A DNA stretch of 5,115 nt from Anaerolineaceae bacterium (GTDB lineage Bacteria; Chloroflexota; Anaerolineae; Anaerolineales; Anaerolineaceae): assembly GCA_003158355.1 (NCBI GenBank), contig PMIV01000166.1:20954-26068 (forward strand), read 5' to 3'. Shown here piece by piece: positions 1-4,622 of the stretch. How positions within the stretch are numbered: position 1 is the stretch's first letter; every line of letters begins with the position of its first letter. The position numbers were made by a program, and so were the translations under genes. The notes under the pieces were generated by a model that was given only the letters and a program-made list of their open reading frames with translations, was not told the DNA's origin and searched no databases.

Positions 1-528
1 GAGATTATCATTGCCGGTTTTGGTGGGCAGGGAGTTCTTTTCTGCGGTCAACTGCTGGCATACGCGGGCATGGATGAAGGCAAAGAGATCACCTGGATCC
101 CATCGTACGGGCCCGAAATGCGCGGCGGCACCGCCAACTGTACCGTGGTTATCTCAGATGAGGAGATCGGTTCTCCGTTTGTGCATCACCCCAGCGCAGT
201 CATCGCTATGAATCGACCATCGCTGGATAAATATGAAGCGTTAGTGAAGCCAGGAGGGGTATTGATCATCAATACCTCCATGACCGACCGCAAGGCCGTC
301 CGCAAAGATATCAAGGTGATCGAGATCGCAGCCAACGAAGAAGCGGAAAAGTTAGGCGATCAGCGTATGGCGAATATGATCCTGCTGGGTGCTTTGCTGG
401 CAAATTTGCCCGTACTGCCTCAGGAGTCGATCAAAAAAGCCTTAAAAGGCCATCTGCCGGAGAGGCATCAGAAATTGTTGTCGAAGAATTTCGACGCGCT
501 GCAGGAAGGCGCCAGATACATTCCTTAA
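1..528 (+). CDS. 2-oxoacid:ferredoxin oxidoreductase, gamma subunit (KorC/VorC-like), 5' end cut by window
   Basis: Gamma subunit of a thiamine-diphosphate-dependent 2-oxoacid:ferredoxin (acceptor) oxidoreductase, a cytoplasmic complex that oxidatively decarboxylates a 2-oxoacid to an acyl-CoA and reduces ferredoxin. The frame is open from the first base and gives 175 visible residues. Visible residues 5-12 hold the glycine-rich AGFGGQGV motif near the N-terminus, and residues 35-43 read SYGPEMRGG, a signature of this family; '[12 protein letters not shown]' and '[12 protein letters not shown]' follow in the usual order. In relatives the GFGGQG motif lies close to the start, so probably only a few codons are missing. 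The internal ATG at 70 is not the start, because it would remove the glycine-rich motif. The alpha and beta subunits should lie upstream, outside the window. The substrate (2-oxoglutarate, branched-chain oxoacid or other) cannot be decided from this subunit alone, so no symbol is given. An intrinsic terminator 5 bases after the stop marks it as the last gene of its operon. Confidence 0.93.
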   Translation, partial: EIIIAGFGGQGVLFCGQLLAYAGMDEGKEITWIPSYGPEMRGGTANCTVVISDEEIGSPFVHHPSAVIAMNRPSLDKYEALVKPGGVLIINTSMTDRKAVRKDIKVIEIAANEEAEKLGDQRMANMILLGALLANLPVLPQESIKKALKGHLPERHQKLLSKNFDALQEGARYIP

Positions 529-533
529 GAATG

Positions 534-564
534 AAAGAGTAGGAATTCACATCCTGCTCTTTTT
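534..564 (+). terminator. Rho-independent terminator after the oxidoreductase gamma gene
   Basis: An 11-bp stem is formed by 534-544 (AAAGAGTAGGA) and 552-562 (TCCTGCTCTTT), with one G-U pair and a 7-base loop at 545-551. A short T run (560-564) overlaps the 3' arm. It begins 5 bases after the stop codon of the upstream gene. The T tract is short and the stem is not very GC-rich, so efficiency may be moderate. It separates the oxidoreductase operon from rplS. Confidence 0.8.
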
Positions 565-613
565 ACGCCAATACTTGGTAACAGGCGATGCAAACGGCAA
601 CTTGAACTCGAGA

Positions 614-635
614 AACAGGGATAACCTGTTATAAT
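614..635 (+). promoter_or_regulatory. Upstream rplS promoter (extended -10) overlapped by a palindrome
   Basis: TGTTATAAT at 627-635 is an extended -10 (TGn plus a perfect TATAAT). No good -35 lies at 16-18 bases: the nearest, TTGAAC at 602-607, is 22 bases away, so the call rests on the extended -10 element. A perfect 6-bp inverted repeat, AACAGG at 614-619 and CCTGTT at 625-630 with a 5-base spacer, overlaps the start of the -10. Its place and form suit a repressor operator, which is inference. Transcription would start near 642 and give rplS a leader of about 125 bases. Confidence 0.5.
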
Positions 636-687
636 CTTAACTCTTCAATATCAGGCAGCAGAGATCAGCAAGAAATCCAACATAGTC

Positions 688-716
688 TTGTTCTCTGATA
701 AAACGCATGATATAAT
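688..716 (+). promoter_or_regulatory. Main rplS promoter, sigma-70 type
   Basis: TTGTTC at 688-693 (4 of 6 matches to TTGACA) and a perfect TATAAT at 711-716 are separated by 17 bases. TG at 708-709 adds an extended -10. This is the best promoter in the window, as expected for a ribosomal protein gene. The start site would fall near 723, about 44 bases before the rplS ATG. Confidence 0.8.
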
Positions 717-726
717 AACGCTTCGC

Positions 727-740
727 GCCGCTCAAACGGC
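727..740 (+). promoter_or_regulatory. Small hairpin at the 5' end of the rplS leader
   Basis: GCCG (727-730) pairs with CGGC (737-740) around a 6-base loop, just downstream of the predicted start site near 723. It could stabilise the 5' end or act in L19 feedback control. L19 leader RNAs are known in some other phyla, but I do not recognise one of those classes here. A 4-bp stem alone is weak evidence. Confidence 0.3.
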
Positions 741-754
741 AAGAAATTTTAGGC

Positions 755-760
755 AAGGTG
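755..760 (+). promoter_or_regulatory. rplS: Ribosome binding site of rplS, decides the start
   Basis: AAGGTG lies 6 bases before the ATG at 767, the usual Shine-Dalgarno spacing. A longer in-frame start, GTG at 758, overlaps this element and has no good site of its own at the right distance. The ATG at 767 is therefore preferred. Confidence 0.75.
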
Positions 761-766
761 TATAAA

Positions 767-1114
767 ATGAGCGATTTACTGAAAGCATTTGATGCCCCCG
801 AAAACCCCAATATTCCAGTATTGCATCCTGGAGATTCTGTGTCTGTCCATGTGAAAATCAAGGAAGGCACCCGAGAACGTATTCAGGAATTTAAAGGCGT
901 TGTCCTGTACATTCACAATAAGGGCAATAATTCCAGCTTCACTGTCCGCCGTATTGCCAGCAATGGCATCGGTGTGGAGCGCACCTTCATGCTGCGCAGC
1001 CCGCGCATCGATAAGGTCGTAGTGGAACGCAGCGGCCAGGTTCGCCGCGCACGCCTGTACTTTCTGCGAGAACGCTCTGGCAAGAGTGCTCGCCTCAAAC
1101 AGAAATTTAACTAA
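767..1114 (+). CDS. rplS: 50S ribosomal protein L19
   Basis: Structural protein of the large ribosomal subunit, located at the interface with the 30S subunit. The 115-residue product has the usual bacterial length. It shows the family features in order: '[14 protein letters not shown]' (about residues 21-34), '[10 protein letters not shown]' (38-47), '[18 protein letters not shown]' and the basic C-terminal '[20 protein letters not shown]'. The N-terminal '[16 protein letters not shown]' is a variant I associate with Chloroflexota L19. The start at ATG 767 is chosen because AAGGTG lies 6 bases upstream; GTG 758 would add only three residues (M-Y-K). In many bacteria rplS closes an rpsP-rimM-trmD-rplS operon. 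Here it is a single-gene unit with its own promoters and a terminator-like hairpin on each side. Confidence 0.98.
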   Translation: MSDLLKAFDAPENPNIPVLHPGDSVSVHVKIKEGTRERIQEFKGVVLYIHNKGNNSSFTVRRIASNGIGVERTFMLRSPRIDKVVVERSGQVRRARLYFLRERSGKSARLKQKFN

Positions 1115-1137
1115 CCTTTCTGTCATTGCTCATATCT

Positions 1138-1174
1138 GGGTGCAGCCATATTTTGGCCGCGCCCTTTATTGTAT
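1138..1174 (+). terminator. Rho-independent terminator after rplS
   Basis: GGGTGC (1138-1143) pairs with GCGCCC (1159-1164), including one G-U pair. After an A/C mismatch, GCC (1145-1147) pairs with GGC (1155-1157) around a 7-base loop. A T-rich stretch, TTTATTGTATT, follows directly. The strong GC stem and its place 23 bases after the rplS stop support a terminator; the T tract is interrupted by A and G. Confidence 0.7.
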
Positions 1175-1196
1175 TAATTAACCGGGATATAGATCT

Positions 1197-1919
1197 ATGA
1201 TCAAACCAATCATTGGAATCACCACCAACTCCCATTTTCCCAAACAAAACTTGCCAAATGATAAACTGGCGCATACCTATATCGAAGCCGTTCAAGCCGC
1301 TGGCGGCCTGCCGGTCTTGCTTCCCAATTCATTAACCAAAGAGGATGTCGCAGAACTGCGCGGCCGTCTGGACGGCCTGCTCCTTTCCGGTGGGGGAGAT
1401 CTCGACCCCGAACGTTTTCACGGTAAAAAATCAGAAAAAATCGGCGATGTGTGGGCTCCCAGAGACGAATTGGAAATTCAATTGGTGAAGATGAGTCTTG
1501 ATTCTGACTGGCCCCTGCTGGGGATTTGCCGGGGGATGCAGGTGATTAATGTGGCCCTGGGCGGTACCCTGTATACGGATATCCCCGAACAATTCGTCAC
1601 GACCGTCTCGCACAACTCTTCCAATGAACGGGGACGCGATCATATTGCGCATCGGGTTACAATTGTAGAAGGAAGCATTTTATCTGGCAAACTGCAAGTG
1701 CTGGGTCTTGGTGTGAACAGTTTTCACCATCAGGCGGTGGATCGGGTGGCCTCCGGGCTACAGGTTTCAGCCATCGCTGAAGACGGTCTGGTGGAAGGGT
1801 TGGAATTGGCCGGGAAGAGTTTCTTTGTAGGCGTGCAGTGGCATCCGGAATGTTTGACCCGGCAAAAAGAACAGCGGGCACTCTTTGAAGCTTTGATCCG
1901 GGCGGCTGCGGGGAACTGA
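1197..1919 (+). CDS. Gamma-glutamyl-gamma-aminobutyrate hydrolase family protein (peptidase C26, PuuD-like)
   Basis: Class-I glutamine-amidotransferase-fold hydrolase, expected to cleave gamma-glutamyl amide bonds and release glutamate in the cytoplasm. The 240-residue product starts with the family's typical 'KPIIGITT'. It has the oxyanion-region 'LLLSGGGDLDP' (61-71), the nucleophile elbow GICRGMQ with Cys111 (109-115), 'VNSFHHQAV' (173-181) and the His/Glu end of the triad in 'VQWHPE' (His216, Glu218). All catalytic residues are present and the length is normal. There is no signal peptide. The start at ATG 1197 fits the family N-terminus. Its Shine-Dalgarno is weak (GGGA at 1184-1187, 9 bases upstream), and no convincing promoter is visible between the rplS terminator and the start. 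The true substrate (gamma-glutamyl-GABA, other gamma-glutamyl amines or a peptide) cannot be told. It lies 15 bases before murI and is probably cotranscribed. Confidence 0.92.
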   Translation: MIKPIIGITTNSHFPKQNLPNDKLAHTYIEAVQAAGGLPVLLPNSLTKEDVAELRGRLDGLLLSGGGDLDPERFHGKKSEKIGDVWAPRDELEIQLVKMSLDSDWPLLGICRGMQVINVALGGTLYTDIPEQFVTTVSHNSSNERGRDHIAHRVTIVEGSILSGKLQVLGLGVNSFHHQAVDRVASGLQVSAIAEDGLVEGLELAGKSFFVGVQWHPECLTRQKEQRALFEALIRAAAGN

Positions 1920-1925
1920 CCTGAT

Positions 1926-1930
1926 GGAGG
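1926..1930 (+). promoter_or_regulatory. murI: Ribosome binding site of murI
   Basis: GGAGG lies 4 bases before the ATG at 1935, within the 15-base gap after the hydrolase stop. It is a near-perfect Shine-Dalgarno core with slightly short spacing and supports the chosen start. It suggests murI has strong independent initiation within a shared transcript. Confidence 0.8.
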
Positions 1931-1934
1931 AACT

Positions 1935-2753
1935 ATGACGGATTCACCGGTAAAAATAGGTGTGTTTGATTCGGGTTTAGGCGGGCTTTCTGTGCTGCGT
2001 GAACTGCGCCGACAAATTCCCGCACAGCCGATAATTTACATCGGCGACCAATTCCACGTGCCCTACGGGGTGCGTCCTCTGGAAGAGGTGCGCCGTTTTT
2101 CCACTGATGTGACCAATTTTCTCATCCTTCATGGGGCAAAGCTGATCGTGGTGGCCTGTAATACAGCTTCCGCGGCGGCGCTGCATTCCTTGCGCAGGCA
2201 ATTCCCCGAAATCCCTTTTGTGGGCATGGAACCCGCCGTCAAGCCTGCCGCTGAACAGACGCACAGCGGTGTGGTGGGAGTGTTAGCGACGTATGCCACC
2301 TTTCAGGGTGAGTTGTATGCTTCGGTGGTCGAACGCTTTGGCAAGGGGGTCACCCTGCTGCAAAGCCCCTGCCCGGGATTGGTGACCGAGATCGAAGCAG
2401 GCAACCTGGACGGTGAAAAAACCCGCGCGATCTTGAAACACGAACTGGATCCCATGCTGGCTCAGGGGATCGATACTGTCGTCTTGGGATGCACCCACTA
2501 TCCGTTCGTGATCCCTCTGATCAAAGAGATCGTTGGCCCTGATGTGCGCGTCATCGACCCGGCGCCTGCGGTGGCGCGGCAAACGGCGCGGCTGCTCAAA
2601 GAACACGGCTGGCTGGGCCAAGGGTCATTCAGGGCTGAAGTGGATTTCTTCACTACGGCAGAGCCGCAAGCCATGCAGCGTTTGCTGCCGCTGCTGGCGG
2701 GTGAAACTGCACAGGCGAAGAAAGCCATCTGGATGGAAGGAAAGCTGGTTTAA
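1935..2753 (+). CDS. murI: Glutamate racemase
   Basis: Cofactor-independent racemase that converts L-glutamate to D-glutamate, the second residue of the peptidoglycan stem peptide; cytoplasmic and normally essential. The 272-residue product has the usual length. The two catalytic cysteines lie in 'VVACNTASAAAL' (Cys75) and 'VVLGCTHYPF' (Cys186). The N-terminal 'GVFDSGLGGLSVLRE' (9-23) and 'GDQFHVPYG' (37-45) form the substrate-binding region; the more common form of the latter reads D-T/S-A-R-x-PYG, so the Q-F-H here is a variant. 'GVLATYATFQGELY' (115-128) matches the conserved middle segment. The start at ATG 1935 has GGAGG 4 bases upstream. It is the second gene after a gamma-glutamyl hydrolase, so glutamate released there could feed this enzyme, which is inference. 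No terminator is seen after the stop; the last two bases of the TAA belong to an inverted repeat. Confidence 0.97.
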   Translation: MTDSPVKIGVFDSGLGGLSVLRELRRQIPAQPIIYIGDQFHVPYGVRPLEEVRRFSTDVTNFLILHGAKLIVVACNTASAAALHSLRRQFPEIPFVGMEPAVKPAAEQTHSGVVGVLATYATFQGELYASVVERFGKGVTLLQSPCPGLVTEIEAGNLDGEKTRAILKHELDPMLAQGIDTVVLGCTHYPFVIPLIKEIVGPDVRVIDPAPAVARQTARLLKEHGWLGQGSFRAEVDFFTTAEPQAMQRLLPLLAGETAQAKKAIWMEGKLV

Positions 2754-2825
2754 TCATTTATTTTGTGGGGGATGATAGAATCAATCCATACAGTCCTGTG
2801 CTCCGTCCAACGTGAATAAATGATT
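2752..2825 (+). repeat. 11-bp perfect inverted repeat, 52 bases apart, in the murI-hom gap
   Basis: AATCATTTATT at 2752-2762 and its exact reverse complement AATAAATGATT at 2815-2825 are separated by 52 bases. The first arm includes the last two bases of the murI stop codon. The arms are AT-rich and no T tract follows, so this is not a standard terminator. It might be a paired protein-binding site or an RNA stem; the function is unknown. Confidence 0.5.
2773..2781 (+). promoter_or_regulatory. Possible extended -10 promoter for the hom operon
   Basis: TGATAGAAT (TGn plus TAGAAT, 5 of 6 matches to TATAAT) lies in the murI-hom gap, with no recognisable -35 at 16-18 bases. If used, transcription would start near 2788, just before the 5' arm of the leader stem at 2798. 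Read-through from murI is an alternative, since no terminator is visible. Confidence 0.35.
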
Positions 2826-2891
2826 TCGAATTGAGCATGTCGTTCCGAACACAGGTGTAAGGATTCCCTAGGGGTAAATTGGACGGGGTAC
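2798..2891 (+). promoter_or_regulatory. Possible structured 5' leader of hom
   Basis: As RNA, 2798-2810 can pair with 2879-2891 over 13 bp: 8 perfect pairs (CCGTCCAA at 2803-2810 with TTGGACGG at 2879-2886) extended outward by five more, two of them G-U. The stem encloses 68 bases. Its 3' arm ends 6 bases before the GGAG that may be the hom ribosome binding site. A competing 6-bp pairing exists (CCTGTG 2795-2800 with CACAGG 2850-2855). The layout resembles the closing stem of a cis-regulatory RNA, but the enclosed sequence matches no riboswitch class I recognise. Chance pairing is possible. Confidence 0.35.
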
Positions 2892-2897
2892 CGGTTT

Positions 2898-2910
2898 GGA
2901 GATTTGAGGG
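2898..2910 (+). promoter_or_regulatory. hom: Ribosome binding region of hom
   Basis: GGAG at 2898-2901 lies 10 bases before the ATG at 2912, and GAGGG at 2906-2910 is only 1 base away. The first is the likelier site. It supports the ATG at 2912 over the in-frame TTG at 2879, which lies inside the 3' arm of the putative leader stem. Confidence 0.55.
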
Positions 2911-2911
2911 T

Positions 2912-3943
2912 ATGGAAGAGAAAAAGATCATTTTCATCGGTTTTGGCAATGTGGCACAATCCCTGTCTCATCTGCTGGCAGCGAAACAGGAGATCTTAAA
3001 GACTCAATACGGCTTTTCGACCCGCGTGGTGGCGATTGCAACCGGCCACCACGGTATGGCAATGAACCCTGCTGGTTTGAACAGCGAAGAAGCAATTGCC
3101 CTGGTGACTGCGGGTAGCTCTTTGAACGAACTGAACCGCAGTGCCAAATCTGATTCCATTATCGAACTGATTCGTGCCAGCCAGGCCGATGTGCTCTTTG
3201 AAAATTCCCCGGTGGATGTGCTCAGCGGGCAGCCGGCCGTCGATTATTTGCGCGCTGCGCTCGAATGCGGCATGCACGCCATCACAGCCAACAAGGGGCC
3301 TGTGGTAAATGCGTACCGCGAATTGACAGATCTGGCCGCAAGTAAAAAGCGCCGCTTCCTCTTTGAATCCTCGGTGATGGATGGAGCGCCTATTTTCTCT
3401 CTTTTTAGAGGGCTGCTGCCTGCGATAGAGGTCAACGGTTTTCGCGGAATTCTAAACTCTACCAGTAACTTAATCCTGGAGTTGATGGAGCAGGGCAAGA
3501 CTTTTGACGAAGCAGTGAAATTTACCCAGACACTCGGTCTGGCTGAAACGGATCCAAACAAGGATGTAGATGGCTGGGACGCAGCCATTAAAGTAGCGAT
3601 AATAGCGACGGTGATCATGGGAATTCCTCTTAAAATTGAACAAATAGAGCGCACCGGCATCCGCGGCATCAGCCCTGAAATGGCACAGGAAGCCGTGAAA
3701 GCGGGCGAACGCTGGAAGCTGATCTGCAGCGCCCGGCATGAGGGTGCAAAGCTGGTGGCCAAAGTGGGGCCAGAACGGGTGAAGGCTTCTTCGCCTTTTT
3801 ACAGCATCAATGGCAGCAGTTCTTACGTACAATTTGAAACGGATGTCTTACCGGGGCTGGGCATCGTTGAATCTGATCCCAGCCCGATGACCACTGCCTA
3901 CGGGCTGCTGTCTGACCTGGTCAACGCGGTGCGCAATGGTTGA
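2912..3943 (+). CDS. hom: Homoserine dehydrogenase, short form without ACT domain
   Basis: NAD(P)H-dependent reduction of aspartate-4-semialdehyde to homoserine, the branch point to threonine and methionine; cytoplasmic. The 343-residue product opens with a Rossmann motif, 'IIFIGFGNVAQSL' (6-18). The catalytic domain shows 'HAITANKGPVV' with Lys128, 'GILNSTSNLIL' (179-189) and 'AETDPNKDVDGWDAAIK', whose Glu212, Asp223 and Lys227 match the spacing of the known active-site Glu/Asp/Lys (Glu208, Asp219, Lys223 in yeast). The chain ends soon after 'MTTAYGLLSDLVNAV', so the C-terminal ACT domain of many 430-residue bacterial enzymes is absent, and threonine feedback through that domain is not expected. 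ATG 2912 is preferred over TTG 2879, because the glycine motif then falls at the usual distance and a GGAG lies upstream. The 3' end overlaps the next gene by 8 bases. Confidence 0.95.
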   Translation: MEEKKIIFIGFGNVAQSLSHLLAAKQEILKTQYGFSTRVVAIATGHHGMAMNPAGLNSEEAIALVTAGSSLNELNRSAKSDSIIELIRASQADVLFENSPVDVLSGQPAVDYLRAALECGMHAITANKGPVVNAYRELTDLAASKKRRFLFESSVMDGAPIFSLFRGLLPAIEVNGFRGILNSTSNLILELMEQGKTFDEAVKFTQTLGLAETDPNKDVDGWDAAIKVAIIATVIMGIPLKIEQIERTGIRGISPEMAQEAVKAGERWKLICSARHEGAKLVAKVGPERVKASSPFYSINGSSSYVQFETDVLPGLGIVESDPSPMTTAYGLLSDLVNAVRNG

Positions 3944-4622
3944 GATGACGGTTCCTTTTTGGCTGGCGAGTACTGTTCTCCCAGAGTCGACCACGATCAA
4001 CGCCTGGTTGAAAACCCAGGGAGTGCAGCCGCGTTGGATCGATGAAGTGATCCGTCTGGTGGAAACGGGAACTGAGAACGATCTGGGCCTGGTTGGCCTG
4101 GAAGCCACCGTCCCCGAATTCTATTGGACCAGGAATCAGACCAACGAACAATTGATATTCCAGGCGGCCTGCCGCGAAATTGCCGTCGATGACCGTAATT
4201 TGATCTTGCTGCTTTCCAGCCAGGCCAGGCAAACCACCGCGGTCTTGCTGGCTTCTCCTCCGGCGGTCGGGATGTACAATCTCATGCCGTTGGCTTATGT
4301 GGAAGAGCAACTCAGCCTGCGCATCCCCTCTGCTGATGCTGCGATTTTACCGATCCTAGAAACTGCCTTGCTCAAAAAGCAAAAGAAGGTTTCACAGGTC
4401 AAAGAACTGCTGTTGGTGCAGGCGGCCGGGAAACGACCGGTAAAAGCGGAAACAGCCTTTGCATCCGCCGGCTGGGTCAAACCGCAGAACCCGGTTGCTG
4501 GAGCTTTGAATGCCTGTCATGAACTTGTGCAGGTACTCGTGCAGAAAAAACTAGCGAACGGTTTGGCAGTTGAACTGGCTGCGGCTCAGCAACTATTTGC
4601 AACATGGATCGAGTGTGTATGA
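3936..4622 (+). CDS. Hypothetical protein, possibly a shortened thiolase-fold protein lacking catalytic residues
   Basis: I do not recognise this 228-residue protein with certainty. It has no signal peptide or clear membrane span. Parts resemble the thiolase superfamily: 'IDEVIRLVETG' (35-45) is like the thiolase 'DEVI' segment; 'EQLIFQAACREIAVDDRNLILLLSSQ' (71-96) is like the helix-strand after the nucleophile; 'QNPVAGALNACHELV' (184-198) is like the GHPxGxSGxR region; and 209-226, GLAVELAAAQQLFATWIE, aligns with the C-terminal GLATLCxGGGQGxAxxxE block at about eight positions. In each the catalytic residue is missing (no nucleophile Cys, N-P for H-P, no C-terminal Cys, AAA for GGG). Family thiolases have about 390 residues, so the middle would be shortened. 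The frame is intact and overlaps hom by 8 bases and folK by 4, which argues for a real, coupled gene. An alternative start is ATG 3945. Confidence in the gene is high, in the fold about 0.4. Confidence 0.85.
   Translation: MVEMTVPFWLASTVLPESTTINAWLKTQGVQPRWIDEVIRLVETGTENDLGLVGLEATVPEFYWTRNQTNEQLIFQAACREIAVDDRNLILLLSSQARQTTAVLLASPPAVGMYNLMPLAYVEEQLSLRIPSADAAILPILETALLKKQKKVSQVKELLLVQAAGKRPVKAETAFASAGWVKPQNPVAGALNACHELVQVLVQKKLANGLAVELAAAQQLFATWIECV

Noticed and set aside
617..635. CAGGGATAAC near rplS resembles the start of the I-SceI homing site.
   Set aside because: The second half does not match, and there is no intron or endonuclease gene nearby.
758..766. GTG at 758 as the rplS start.
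   Set aside because: It overlaps the AAGGTG that serves the ATG at 767 and adds only three residues not typical of L19.
1165..1196. A promoter for the hydrolase gene in the AT-rich stretch after the rplS terminator (TATAGA at 1188-1193 as a possible -10).
   Set aside because: The -10 would be too close to the ATG for a normal or leaderless start, and the -35 match is poor.
2772..2819. A 15-codon reading frame (MIESIHTVLCSVQRE) in the murI-hom gap, as a possible threonine/isoleucine leader peptide.
   Set aside because: It has no run of Thr, Ile or Met codons, its only upstream G-rich element touches the ATG, and the likely transcript start near 2788 lies inside it.
2866..2873. CCCTAGGG palindrome in the hom leader.
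   Set aside because: Only 8 bases with no flanking symmetry; too short to support a function.
2885..2894. GGGGTACCGG before hom, slightly like the T-box core GGGTGGTACCGCG.
   Set aside because: The tRNA-pairing TGGN bulge is not preserved in register, and no specifier loop or stem I features were found. The match is essentially a GGTACC palindrome.
2879..2911. TTG at 2879 as the hom start, adding 11 residues.
   Set aside because: It would move the Rossmann motif away from the N-terminus, and it lies in the possible leader stem; ATG 2912 has a better ribosome binding site.
3244..3762. A 172-codon open frame on the minus strand opposite hom.
   Set aside because: The opposite strand encodes conserved Hom motifs throughout, the antisense product shows no family motif, and no ribosome binding site or promoter was seen for it.
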